A stretch of 64,000 nucleotides of DNA from an uncultured Acidimicrobiales bacterium (GTDB lineage: Bacteria; Actinomycetota; Acidimicrobiia; Acidimicrobiales; Aldehydirespiratoraceae), in contig CAJQPN010000017.1 in the NCBI GenBank assembly GCA_905480195.1, positions 25,373 through 89,372 of the forward strand, read 5' to 3'. This document shows, piece after piece, positions 43,284 to 52,416 of the stretch. Position 1 is the stretch's first letter, and each line of letters opens with the position of its first letter. The position numbers and the translations under genes were made by a program. Under the pieces are notes generated by a model. That model saw only the letters and a program-made list of their open reading frames with translations, had not been told where the DNA came from and did no database searches.

Positions 43284-43916
43284 TCATTCGCCCTGGATTG
43301 ACAAGATCTCTTGCTCAGCGCCGTCGACCACGATCTCGGTGATCCGTTCTTCGACATCGTCGTACTCCGTGCGGAGGGCTCGCGACATCACCGCATGTTT
43401 GAAATAGAGCGTCGTGATGTAAGTGAGTTCCAGCACAGCGGTGTCACCGATGGCATCCTTCAACGGCTCGAAAATGTCATCCGGGACGCGTCCATGGTCG
43501 TAGACGAGACAATCCGTGTAGGCGAGGACGAGGCGTTCGGTCGGATCGAAAAGGTCCGATGTTGACCACGCCGGGATTGCTGCGATCTTCTCTTCGGAGA
43601 CGCCGAGGCCCCGAAGCGACTTGCAGTGCTGAGAAAAGACGAACTGACTCGCGGCTGCGTACCCGGCACGGGTCTGACCGAGTTCACGTAAGACCGGCGA
43701 CAGCTCCCGAGTCGGGCTTTGATAGAGACGAAAGCCGAGCACGGCGTGTTCAAGCACGTCGGGCGAGTTCGCAAAGACGGTCCACCAGTCACCAGGGGTC
43801 CCCGTGGCGGTTCCCCGCTCGTCGACCGGGTCACGATCGCCGAACAGGAACCGGTACATGGCCTTCACGATCGGGGCGTTGTCGTCGCTACGACGGATCT
43901 CTTTGAGGCGAGGCAT
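43284..43916 (-). CDS. Carboxymuconolactone decarboxylase / AhpD-like protein
   Basis: The 210-residue helical protein has the family core RELGQTRAGYAAASQF followed by FSQHCKSLRGLGVSEEKI, where the cysteine-histidine segment sits at the AhpD/CMD catalytic helix. Only one of the two AhpD redox cysteines is seen (C-x-x-C is absent; H precedes C). It may be a decarboxylase-like or peroxidase-accessory protein. It lies 33 bases upstream of the amidotransferase in the same direction. Confidence 0.75.
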   Translation of the reverse strand: MPRLKEIRRSDDNAPIVKAMYRFLFGDRDPVDERGTATGTPGDWWTVFANSPDVLEHAVLGFRLYQSPTRELSPVLRELGQTRAGYAAASQFVFSQHCKSLRGLGVSEEKIAAIPAWSTSDLFDPTERLVLAYTDCLVYDHGRVPDDIFEPLKDAIGDTAVLELTYITTLYFKHAVMSRALRTEYDDVEERITEIVVDGAEQEILSIQGE

Positions 43917-44020
43917 AGGCCGAGCATGTCAGGTCAACTCGCAGTCGTACACCTGCACAGCCAGCGTGCCCCCTGAGCCAGCACTTCTCCCGAACGCCGT
44001 CCCTCGCGTACAGTCGGAGT

Positions 44021-45403
44021 ATGGGGACTGACATCGATACGTTGACCGGCGAGACCGTCGCATTGCTGCAGGAGATGATCCGCAACCAGTGCGTGAATGA
44101 CGGAACCCCCGACAGTGGCTTCGAGTTTCGCAATGCCGAGCTCGTCCGCAACGAGCTCGAGGGTCTCGGACTCGACTTCGACACGTTCGAGGAACGGCAA
44201 GGACGCACCTCGGTGGTCGCCCGCTACGAAGGCACCGACCCCGACGCACCTTCCTTGTGCCTCATGGGCCACACCGATGTCGTGCCGGTCGATCCTGCGG
44301 GCTGGGTCAATGACCCGTTCGGCGGAGAGCTGATCACATCCGCTGACGGTGTCGACGAGATCTGGGGTCGTGGTGCGGTCGACATGTTGAACCTCACGTC
44401 TTCGATGCTTGTCGCCTTCCGCGACATCGTCCGATCAGGGAAGCGCTACCCGGGCGACATCATTTACTTCGCAGTCGCCGACGAGGAGGCTGGCGGTGTC
44501 CTCGGCGCCGGGCCGATCGTCGAGAAGCACTGGGACATCGTGGGCTGTGACTACATGCTGACCGAGTACGGGGGCACGCCGTCGCACGCCGACGACGGTA
44601 CCTGGGTCCTTCTCACCGCAGGCGAGAAGACCGGGGCAGCACGCCAGATCACGGTCCACGGGACACCGGGCCATGGCTCGATGCCTTACGCCACCGACAA
44701 TGCCCTGATGAAGGCGGCCGAGATCGTCCGTCGCGTACAACACGCCGAACTCGAACCCCACATCGACGACATGTTCCGCGATCGTGTCAAGGCACTCGGG
44801 CTCACCCCCGAACAGCAGCGGGGGCTACTCGATCCAGGGCTCATCAAGGAAACACTGGCGTCGTTGCCGCCGGGGCTGGCCCGCAACACCCATTCGTGCT
44901 GTCACACGACGATCAGCCCGAACATGATGACGGCGGGCGACAAATTGAACACGATCGCCCACAAGGCCACGCTCGCGCTCGACATCCGGATGATGCCGGG
45001 GCAAACACAACAGGAGATCGACGACCTCTTGATCGAGATCATCGGGCCGGACCTCATGCCCGACTGTGAGATCACGCCCCTCCTTCCGAACATGCAGGAT
45101 GCCGCCCAGCCGACCACCACCGACACGCCGCTCTGGGATGCGATGGTCGACTCGATCCAGATCGCCTACCCGAACGCTCGAGTGGTGCCCAGCCTCGTGA
45201 CCGGCGGGACCGACGCCCGGTTCTTCCGACGCAAGGGCACCGCAGCCTATGGCGCAGGGTTGTTGAGCAACCAGGTGTCGGTGGAAGAGTTCCTCAACCG
45301 CTTCCACGGCCACAACGAGCGCATCGACACCGAGTCGCTCAAGCTCACGACCCAGTTGTGGCTTGACGTGTGCGATCGTCTCTGGGCCCGGGCCGGGTCG
45401 TGA
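44021..45403 (+). CDS. M20 family metallohydrolase (ArgE/DapE/CPG2-like)
   Basis: The 460-residue protein has the M20 metal-binding and catalytic motifs: LMGHTDVVPVD with the first metal His, WGRGAVDML with the bridging Asp, AVADEEAGG with the catalytic and metal glutamates, a dimerisation domain (HGTPGHGSMPYATDNAL), and a distal FHGHNER that supplies the last His. Family members deacylate N-acyl amino acids or cleave dipeptides and carbamoyl groups. The substrate is unknown; nearby amine and amino acid genes suggest an N-acylated amino compound. Confidence 0.9.
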   Translation: MGTDIDTLTGETVALLQEMIRNQCVNDGTPDSGFEFRNAELVRNELEGLGLDFDTFEERQGRTSVVARYEGTDPDAPSLCLMGHTDVVPVDPAGWVNDPFGGELITSADGVDEIWGRGAVDMLNLTSSMLVAFRDIVRSGKRYPGDIIYFAVADEEAGGVLGAGPIVEKHWDIVGCDYMLTEYGGTPSHADDGTWVLLTAGEKTGAARQITVHGTPGHGSMPYATDNALMKAAEIVRRVQHAELEPHIDDMFRDRVKALGLTPEQQRGLLDPGLIKETLASLPPGLARNTHSCCHTTISPNMMTAGDKLNTIAHKATLALDIRMMPGQTQQEIDDLLIEIIGPDLMPDCEITPLLPNMQDAAQPTTTDTPLWDAMVDSIQIAYPNARVVPSLVTGGTDARFFRRKGTAAYGAGLLSNQVSVEEFLNRFHGHNERIDTESLKLTTQLWLDVCDRLWARAGS

Positions 45404-45449
45404 AGCTCGCCCGCTGACGACAGCAGTGGCTCACGGCGTTCTGCAACCA

Positions 45450-46253
45450 TCACGTTCCGAGCACGGGCCGGGGGTCATAGAAGCCGAGGCCGTCGCCGTT
45501 GTCCTGGCCGAATCCAAGACGGGCCTGTACCTCGAGCGGTAGGCAAAGCGCCTCGGCGAGCGGCATCGAAACGTGCTGATTCTCTTCCTGGCGCAGAAAG
45601 CTGAGGTTGTAGGTGAGGATCATGCCGTAACGCCACTCGTCGGCGGTGACGTTTGCTCCGGCACCGTGGAGAACACCGCCCAACCAGAACAGCACCGACC
45701 CCGCCGGCATCTCGGCCCGAACGATTTCGTGTGGTTCAGCCGCACGACCGACGGGCCATGTGTGGCTGCCGGGAACGATTTGGGTTCCACCGTTGTCGGC
45801 CGTGAAGTCCGACATCGCCCACATCGAGGCGAGGATGAGGTTGGGACGCGGCAGCTCGAAGAACGGATAAAGGTCTTCTTCGCGATGGAGGATCTGATCG
45901 CGAGCTCCCGGACCGACCTCGAGCGCTGCGCTGACGTTGAGGGTCCACATCTTGCAGTTGGGACCGAGATGCCGTTCCCCCATCGCCTCGACCACGTGGT
46001 GCATCATCAACTCGCGTGCCGTGGGTGATCGGTGCATCAGTGCCGTGAGTCGCCGGGTCTTGCCCGGGTAGAAGGCTCCGGGTTCGTCCGCTGCAGCCTC
46101 CGCCGTCTCGAGATGAGGGGCCAGTTCGGCACGAACCGACGCAAGGTGCGCTGCGGTCGCCATCCCGCGCACGACCAAGGCGCCGGCGTCGGCCAGCAAC
46201 TCGTACATGCACTCGACATCGTCGCTCACGTCGCAGCTCGGAATCATCGCCAT
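45450..46253 (-). CDS. PhyH-family Fe(II)/2-oxoglutarate dioxygenase-like protein
   Basis: The 267-residue phytanoyl-CoA-dioxygenase-type protein has a double-stranded beta helix. The first metal motif reads ILHREED (H123-x-E125) instead of the usual HxD, with H196 in GVLHGAG and R208 in EWRYGM as the distal histidine and 2-oxoglutarate arginine. PGSHTWPVG is the conserved loop of the family. Substrates of PhyH proteins vary widely. It starts only 38 bases from the divergent acyl-CoA ligase. Two close ATG codons make the start uncertain by two residues. Confidence 0.82.
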   Translation of the reverse strand: MAMIPSCDVSDDVECMYELLADAGALVVRGMATAAHLASVRAELAPHLETAEAAADEPGAFYPGKTRRLTALMHRSPTARELMMHHVVEAMGERHLGPNCKMWTLNVSAALEVGPGARDQILHREEDLYPFFELPRPNLILASMWAMSDFTADNGGTQIVPGSHTWPVGRAAEPHEIVRAEMPAGSVLFWLGGVLHGAGANVTADEWRYGMILTYNLSFLRQEENQHVSMPLAEALCLPLEVQARLGFGQDNGDGLGFYDPRPVLGT

Positions 46254-46291
46254 GGCCGAACACTACGCTGCAGTCAACGGGGAGGACATCC

Positions 46292-47923
46292 ATGGCCATG
46301 TATGACGACGACACCACATTCGAACCCGATCCGGGTGCCGCTGCTGCGCTACGCACCTCGCGCCCAGCGGGTCGAGGCGCGCCGAGGGTCTACGACTGGA
46401 TCGATCACCATGCAAAGAACCGGGGCGGCAAAGAAGCGATCCGCGAACTCGATCGGGACCGTTCCTTCACCTTCGCCGACCTCGACCGGAGGGTCGACGC
46501 CATGACCGCCTACCTGGCATCGGTGGGGGTCGAGCGCGGTGATCGGGTCGCAGTACTCGCCCACAACGGTGTCGAGTTCTTCGACGTCCAGTTCGCGTGC
46601 CAACGCAACGGCGTCATCTGCGTGCTGCTCAACTGGCGACTCACCGTCAGCGAACTCGAGTACATCCTCAACGACTCCTCACCGAAGGTCTTGTTTCACG
46701 ACCTCGAGTTCGCCACCGCAGCCGGCGAACTCCAACAGCTTTGTTCGATCGACACGCTCGTCGAGATCGATGGCGGAAAACCTCACAGCACCTATGAGCG
46801 GGCCATCACCGCCTTCGATGGGCAGGCCGCGCCGCGGGTCACGCTCACCCACGACGACGTCGTCACGATCATGTACACGTCGGGAACGACGGGTCTGCCC
46901 AAGGGGGCGATGATCACTCATGGCATGAACTTCTGGAACTGCGTGAACCTGGGTATTCCCGGAGGCATCGGGCTCGATACGGTGCACCTCAACATCCTTC
47001 CGCTGTTCCACACGGGCGGCTTGAACTGCTACAGCAACCCGGTCTTGCACGCCGGTGGAACCGTCGTGCTGCTCGAGACATTCGAGCCCGGTCAGGCGCT
47101 TGGTGTGATCGGCGACCCAACTCAAGGGGTGACTCACTTCTTCGGGGTTCCGGCGCCGTACCAATTCATGATGCAGCACCCCGACTTCGCTTCGACCGAC
47201 CTGTCTCGCCTCCGGGTTGCTGGCGTCGGCGGCGCGCCGTGTGCGCTTGCAATCATGGAGGCCTGGAGCGAGCGGGGTGTACCACTGCTGCAGGGCTTCG
47301 GCATGACCGAGACGAGTCCTGCGGCCATCTTCCTCGACCCCGACGATGCGCTCAGGAAAGTCGGCTCCACAGGCAAGGCGCTCATGCACACCGAGTTCCG
47401 GATCGTCGACGACGACGGTGGCGACTGTGGGCCTGACGAGATGGGCGAACTCTGGGTCGCCGGTCCACACATCACGCCTGGGTACTGGAACAAACCGGAG
47501 GCGACGGCGTCGGCCTTTGAGGGTCGGTGGCTCAAGACCGGCGATGCCGCCCGCATGGACGCCGAGGGATTTGTCTACATCGTTGATCGATGGAAGGACA
47601 TGTACATCTCGGGCGGCGAGAACGTGTATCCGGCGGAGGTCGAGAACGTCCTGTACCAGATTGATGGGGTGCTCGAGGCCGCCGTGATCGGCATACCGAG
47701 CGATCGTTGGGGCGAAGCGGGGCTCGCCGTACTCGTCGTCACGGAGGGCGCAGAGATCGACCGGATCTCGGTCCAGTCGTTCTGCGCGCAGCGACTAGCC
47801 AAGTTCAAGGTCCCCGTCGACATCGCTGTAATCGATGCACTTCCCCGCAACGCCACTGGCAAGGTGCTCAAACGAGAACTGCGTGACCGTTTCGTCGGCG
47901 AAGACGCCCCGAAGATCAGCTAG
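46292..47923 (+). CDS. Acyl-CoA ligase (ANL superfamily, FadD/MenE-like)
   Basis: The 543-residue protein has P-loop YTSGTTGLPKGAMITH, GFGMTETSP, the hinge DRWKDMYISGGENVYPAEVE and C-terminal catalytic lysine in PRNATGKVLKREL. The GGENVYPAEVE stretch is typical of the FadD/long-chain and benzoate/cyclohexanecarboxylate-like ligases of actinobacteria. It activates a carboxylic acid to its CoA thioester. Divergent with the PhyH-like gene, so the two may share control. Its TAG stop shares CTAG with the stop of the converging lipoprotein. Confidence 0.92.
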   Translation: MAMYDDDTTFEPDPGAAAALRTSRPAGRGAPRVYDWIDHHAKNRGGKEAIRELDRDRSFTFADLDRRVDAMTAYLASVGVERGDRVAVLAHNGVEFFDVQFACQRNGVICVLLNWRLTVSELEYILNDSSPKVLFHDLEFATAAGELQQLCSIDTLVEIDGGKPHSTYERAITAFDGQAAPRVTLTHDDVVTIMYTSGTTGLPKGAMITHGMNFWNCVNLGIPGGIGLDTVHLNILPLFHTGGLNCYSNPVLHAGGTVVLLETFEPGQALGVIGDPTQGVTHFFGVPAPYQFMMQHPDFASTDLSRLRVAGVGGAPCALAIMEAWSERGVPLLQGFGMTETSPAAIFLDPDDALRKVGSTGKALMHTEFRIVDDDGGDCGPDEMGELWVAGPHITPGYWNKPEATASAFEGRWLKTGDAARMDAEGFVYIVDRWKDMYISGGENVYPAEVENVLYQIDGVLEAAVIGIPSDRWGEAGLAVLVVTEGAEIDRISVQSFCAQRLAKFKVPVDIAVIDALPRNATGKVLKRELRDRFVGEDAPKIS

Positions 47924-50900
47924 TCGACCGTTGCCTCGAAGCTCGACTCGCTGTCGGCGACTCCGAAAGCCCCACCCAGCACAATCGCCAGATCGACACG
48001 CCAGGTGATGGCATCACCGGCATCGAGCTCACCTGCGGTATAGATCGTTGTCGACCCGTTGACGATGTCGCTGCACAGCAAAGCAGGACCGAGGCAGTCG
48101 ACAACGGTCTGCGTACCGGTTCCGCTCGAGAGGTCGAAGAAGCCGGTCGTGAAGATGTTCCCGACACCGAGGCTGTTGGAGATTTCCTGATCCACGGCGA
48201 ACACGAACCTTCCCTCGTCGAGTCGGGCATCGCCGGTGTAGGTGTAGACGGAATCGACGATGGCATTGGTGCGTCCGACAAGCGTGCCCTGCCCGGTGAT
48301 CGTGTGGGTTGCTGCCTCGATCCCGATGAACGGCAACTCGTCGATCGGTACGTCGAGATTGAACCAACGCTTCACCGCATACTCCTGGACGTTCGGCCGA
48401 AAGAACACGGTCAGCGTTCTGGTGTCGAGGTGAGCATCCCACGGCGTTTCCAGGGTGAACTCCAGGTTGCGTACGACCCGGACCGGCACATCGAGCGTCT
48501 CGGCGTCATAGAAAAGCGCGTCGCAGACGCCGCCCCGATAGCAGACGAGGTCACCGCTCTCGACCCAATCCGTGGTCAGGTCAACCTCCTCGGTGTCGGT
48601 CGTGTCAAAGGAGGCGACGAAGGTGAGGCCGTCACTGCGGAGCCGGGTGGTCAGGGTCGATCCGTCGAGCACACGTTCGACGGTGCTCGGCAAATTCACG
48701 AGCATCTCAGGATCGATCCCAAGGTGCTCGGTCTGCAACTGAACGATGAACTGCTTCGGCCGCCCGTCACCGAAATCGACATAAGTGCTCCACTCGGCGC
48801 GAGTCCCTTCGCTCGAGCCGTCGATGTCGTACACCGAAACCGTCAAGTAGTGGCGCCGAGGACCTCCCTCGAGCAACACGATCGGTGCAAGCATCATCGA
48901 TGGGGGCAGGTCGATCGCAGCGGCGAACCCGACAGGGTCGGTGATCTCGACGTGGGCGAAGGCCGACGGGATCTCGTTCGTGATGTCGAACCCGACCATG
49001 GCGTCGCCTTGCCCACGAAAGAGCAGTTCGACCGCTTTGCGCATCAGGCCTTCTTGGTGGCCGTTGGACTTGAATCCGAGCAGTTCTCGACGCCATTCGG
49101 GGGTGATGTCGAGCTGCTCGGATGCGAGATTGACGAGCGGAGACACCACATATTCGAGCGAGTTGTCGTAGTACACGACGTCGACCAACTCAGGGTCGAG
49201 GTAGTCGGCCCACCGACTGTCGTCGACGTACTCGACATCGGCAGGGTCGATGAAGAACGCGTCGTAGTTGTAGGTGGTGGCGTTGTAGAGCACTCGGTCG
49301 GCTGCGCCGTAGCCCCAGTAGATGTAATCGTTTCCGATCGCCATCTCGCGGGTGAATCGGGCCACCTCGTTGAGGGCCGGATCAGGCTGCGGGAATGACG
49401 ATTGCCACATCGGTTGCGTTGCGTCACCGTCGAACGTCGCCACGGTCGATGTGACCTGACCGTCGATGATGGCGTGCGAGAGCGGCTCGGCCGGGGTGAC
49501 GAGGTTGACGGGATCGAACGAGACCTGCTCGGCGAGGGCGTCAACGACGAAGAAACGAGGTCGCTCGCCCGGATTCGGATCCGGACCACCGTCGGGTGAG
49601 AAGACGTACACGTCCCACTCGGCGCGGGCGCCACCGACGATCGAGCCGCCACCGGCGTTGTAGAGGTTGAGTAGAAAAAAGTATTCGCCTTCGGGGGCGT
49701 CGGTATCGAAGAATCGTGTGGGAGCGAGTCGGTAGCCTTCGGGCAACTCGTTGTCCTGGAATGCTCTGATGGCCGCATCGTCCGCAAACCTCCAACGAAA
49801 GAACACCGACGCCGGTGTTGGAGGGTCGGCACCATCTGCCTCGCTCGTGCCGACCAGGTCGAACCAGGGGTCGGCGCTGGACGGCACCTGGTCGGCGTAG
49901 GCACTTGCCTCCATGCCGACGAAGAACTTCTTGGCACGATGTCGGATCTCGACCAGTTCGTGACGCGGGGCATCGACTGCGAAGGTGGGAAGCGCCACGA
50001 CGACCTGGTCAGGGGCCACGAACTCGGCCGGCGTCTCGGTGGCCCCGTCGGCTCCAACTGCGTGACGGTTCAGTGCGTTGTAGGTGCTGGCGTACTGCTC
50101 CGCTCCTTCGGAGTGCAACGCCAACACACCCTTAATCTGACCGTTGTCCACATCGAATCTGCCACTGAGCGCCCTCGACCCGCCCAGGGTGTGCGGCGCC
50201 AGCGTCGGGTCGACCAAACCCGGTAAGCCGAGGACGAATTCGAGTGCACCGTCGCCGATCACTGCCTCGACATACGTCTCGAGCGGTCCGATCCCGACCG
50301 GGCCCTCGTTGGTCGAGGCCAACACGGCGTCGACCGACCCAACGCTCCCGACGACCAGCGTGCCATCGGCCATGACCGTTGCGACCCGGCCATCTCCGGC
50401 GTCGAAAAGTGGCGTACCGTCGGCTGCCGTCCCCGAAGCATCACCGCTGACTGCGGCCTCGGGAGCGTTGGTCGTGAGCGCGGCGAGCAACACACGATCG
50501 CCCCCGTCGTCGGCGTCGTAGGCAAGCACGGCGATCGTGGCGCTCGTCAAGTCGACACGGACGCCAATCGAGCCGATCGCTGCGACCATTTCGGCCACAA
50601 CAGGCGCGGAGCCACGACCGGTCAGAAGATGGTCGAACTGGTCCTCGGTCAAATTGGATCGAAGGGCCCCGAGATCTGCGACGATCACCCCACCGGTGGT
50701 GGCCGGCAGACGATCGAGCAACACGTCGGTCACCGCACCCTTCCCCTGTTCGGCGAGGAGCGGATTCGGGGCACCGGTGGGTGCCTTCAACTCGGGGGTC
50801 AAGTCGTCCTCAACCGATGACATCGGCTCTGCGCCACGACCATCCGAGCACGACACCGCCAGCAAGCCGACGGAAGCTGCGACGCCAACGACCCGCAGCC

Positions 50901-50931
50901 ATCGGGTAGCCGAGCTCTTCGTTTGGTTCAC
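47920..50931 (-). CDS. Large secreted lipoprotein with duplicated internal domain
   Basis: The 1003-residue protein has a lipoprotein signal (WLRVVGVAASVGLLAVSC, lipobox C28) and an extracellular part rich in beta strands and acidic residues. Two similar stretches recur: GGARAEWDVYVF near residue 432 and GTRAEWSTYVDF near residue 709. Each is followed by a strand ending in FxVx and a DPxxLV segment, so a domain appears duplicated. N-terminal residues 60-260 look like a separate beta-rich module. I recognise no family. The GTG start overlaps the stop of the PLP decarboxylase by GTGA, making the pair one operon. Confidence 0.65.
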   Translation of the reverse strand: MNQTKSSATRWLRVVGVAASVGLLAVSCSDGRGAEPMSSVEDDLTPELKAPTGAPNPLLAEQGKGAVTDVLLDRLPATTGGVIVADLGALRSNLTEDQFDHLLTGRGSAPVVAEMVAAIGSIGVRVDLTSATIAVLAYDADDGGDRVLLAALTTNAPEAAVSGDASGTAADGTPLFDAGDGRVATVMADGTLVVGSVGSVDAVLASTNEGPVGIGPLETYVEAVIGDGALEFVLGLPGLVDPTLAPHTLGGSRALSGRFDVDNGQIKGVLALHSEGAEQYASTYNALNRHAVGADGATETPAEFVAPDQVVVALPTFAVDAPRHELVEIRHRAKKFFVGMEASAYADQVPSSADPWFDLVGTSEADGADPPTPASVFFRWRFADDAAIRAFQDNELPEGYRLAPTRFFDTDAPEGEYFFLLNLYNAGGGSIVGGARAEWDVYVFSPDGGPDPNPGERPRFFVVDALAEQVSFDPVNLVTPAEPLSHAIIDGQVTSTVATFDGDATQPMWQSSFPQPDPALNEVARFTREMAIGNDYIYWGYGAADRVLYNATTYNYDAFFIDPADVEYVDDSRWADYLDPELVDVVYYDNSLEYVVSPLVNLASEQLDITPEWRRELLGFKSNGHQEGLMRKAVELLFRGQGDAMVGFDITNEIPSAFAHVEITDPVGFAAAIDLPPSMMLAPIVLLEGGPRRHYLTVSVYDIDGSSEGTRAEWSTYVDFGDGRPKQFIVQLQTEHLGIDPEMLVNLPSTVERVLDGSTLTTRLRSDGLTFVASFDTTDTEEVDLTTDWVESGDLVCYRGGVCDALFYDAETLDVPVRVVRNLEFTLETPWDAHLDTRTLTVFFRPNVQEYAVKRWFNLDVPIDELPFIGIEAATHTITGQGTLVGRTNAIVDSVYTYTGDARLDEGRFVFAVDQEISNSLGVGNIFTTGFFDLSSGTGTQTVVDCLGPALLCSDIVNGSTTIYTAGELDAGDAITWRVDLAIVLGGAFGVADSESSFEATVD

Positions 50932-52322
50932 TTGGTTTGGGTCTGCACGAAGGCTTGCACGGCCCGGGAGACATCCTCGGGTGAGGTCATCCACGAACAG
51001 ACGCTGATGCGGATGACGGGCTCACCGAACCAGGCTGACCCTCCGACCCACGCCTCGCCCGATGCCTGGACAGCAGCAGCGAATCTGTCGGTGGCTGCGT
51101 GATCGCCGACCCGGATCATCACCTGGTTGAACACCACGTCGTTGACAACATCGAAACCGGCGTCGGCGAGTTCTGCGGCGAACTGGTTCGCCCGCTCGTG
51201 CAGCGAGAGGACCATACGGTCGACGCCCTCGCGGCCGAGGTACCTCAGGGTCGCCCACAGGTCGATGGCACGTGCCCGTCGAGACATCTCTGGCGTGTAG
51301 AGCATGCCGTCGCGATGCTCCGACGCCACGATGTAGGGGGCCGAGTTCTGAAGCGAAGCCACCATCGCCTCCGGATCGGCGCACAGCGAGATTCCGCAGT
51401 CGTAGGGCGTGTTGAGTGTTTTGTGGCCGTCGACGCTCCAGGAGTCGGCCAGTTCATGACCGTCGGTCAGGTGGGCCAGCGATGCGCACGCGGCCGCCCA
51501 GAGCCCGAACGCACCATCGACATGCACCCACGCGCCGGCGCTGCGGGCGCGTTCGGTGCACTGGCGGATCGGGTCGAAAGAACCAGAGTTCACATTGCCG
51601 GCCTGCAGGATCAAGATCGTGCGTCGATCGAGTTCGGGGAGCGTCGCCGGATCGAGCCGGCCTTGATCGTCGACGTCGGCCCACTCGATGTTGTCGGTGC
51701 CAAAACCCAGTAACGCCACGGCCTTCAATACGGTGCTGTGAGCGTGGCGGCTGGCGACGATTCGAAGCGATGGCGCGTCGGCCAGCCCGCGTGCGTTCAC
51801 GTCGTAGCCGGCGCGTTCACACAGCCGCCAACGAGCCGCAGCGAGTCCACAGACGATGGCGAGCGAGGTCCCGCTGACGAAGCCGGCCACCGTCTGCTCC
51901 GGAAGCCCAAAGAGGTCCCGTAGCCAGGCCTGACACGTTTCCTCGATGACGGCATTGGTCGGCGAAACGGCACCGACCGCAGCGTTTTGATCCCAGGCGT
52001 CGGCCAGCACTCGGGCGGCATGTGCGGCAGGAACCATGCCACCATTTACGAGCCCAAAGAAGCGGGCTCCAGTCTGTGCGACTGTTCCTGGCGAGCCAAC
52101 CTCGTCGAGCATGGCGAGGATCTTGGCGGCGTCGCCTACCGACTCAGGCAGCGGTTCGCGGAACCGTTCTAGTGCTGCCACCGCGCCGGCGGTCGGCGCA
52201 ACGGGGCGATCGTCGGCGTCGGCCAGGTAACGGCGTGCTCGGCCAGCCGCATCGGTGAGCAGCTCGCCCGACATCACCAATTTGCGCATCCGCGCTCTCA
52301 GTTCGCTCTCCTCGATTCCCAT
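50928..52322 (-). CDS. PLP-dependent group II decarboxylase-like protein
   Basis: The 464-residue protein has the aromatic-amino-acid/glutamate decarboxylase fold: a TGARFFGLVNGG opening, VSGTSLAIVCGL, HVDGAFGLWAA carrying the cofactor aspartate, and the PLP lysine in WSVDGHKTLNTPYDCG. Substrates of this group include aromatic amino acids, glutamate and aspartate. GFVSGTS and NTPYDCG resemble the actinobacterial members annotated as pyridoxal-dependent decarboxylase. AGGG about nine bases before the third of three close ATGs selects MGIEESELRA as the start. It diverges from the threonine ammonia-lyase gene with a gap of about 95 bases. Confidence 0.88.
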   Translation of the reverse strand: MGIEESELRARMRKLVMSGELLTDAAGRARRYLADADDRPVAPTAGAVAALERFREPLPESVGDAAKILAMLDEVGSPGTVAQTGARFFGLVNGGMVPAAHAARVLADAWDQNAAVGAVSPTNAVIEETCQAWLRDLFGLPEQTVAGFVSGTSLAIVCGLAAARWRLCERAGYDVNARGLADAPSLRIVASRHAHSTVLKAVALLGFGTDNIEWADVDDQGRLDPATLPELDRRTILILQAGNVNSGSFDPIRQCTERARSAGAWVHVDGAFGLWAAACASLAHLTDGHELADSWSVDGHKTLNTPYDCGISLCADPEAMVASLQNSAPYIVASEHRDGMLYTPEMSRRARAIDLWATLRYLGREGVDRMVLSLHERANQFAAELADAGFDVVNDVVFNQVMIRVGDHAATDRFAAAVQASGEAWVGGSAWFGEPVIRISVCSWMTSPEDVSRAVQAFVQTQTK

Positions 52323-52416
52323 GACCATCGACCCTAGCTGTGCGGTGCGAATGGCCACGCGCCGTCGGCTTTGCGCCATCAACTCCCTCCGACCGCCGAA
52401 CGACTTGACTGGTACC

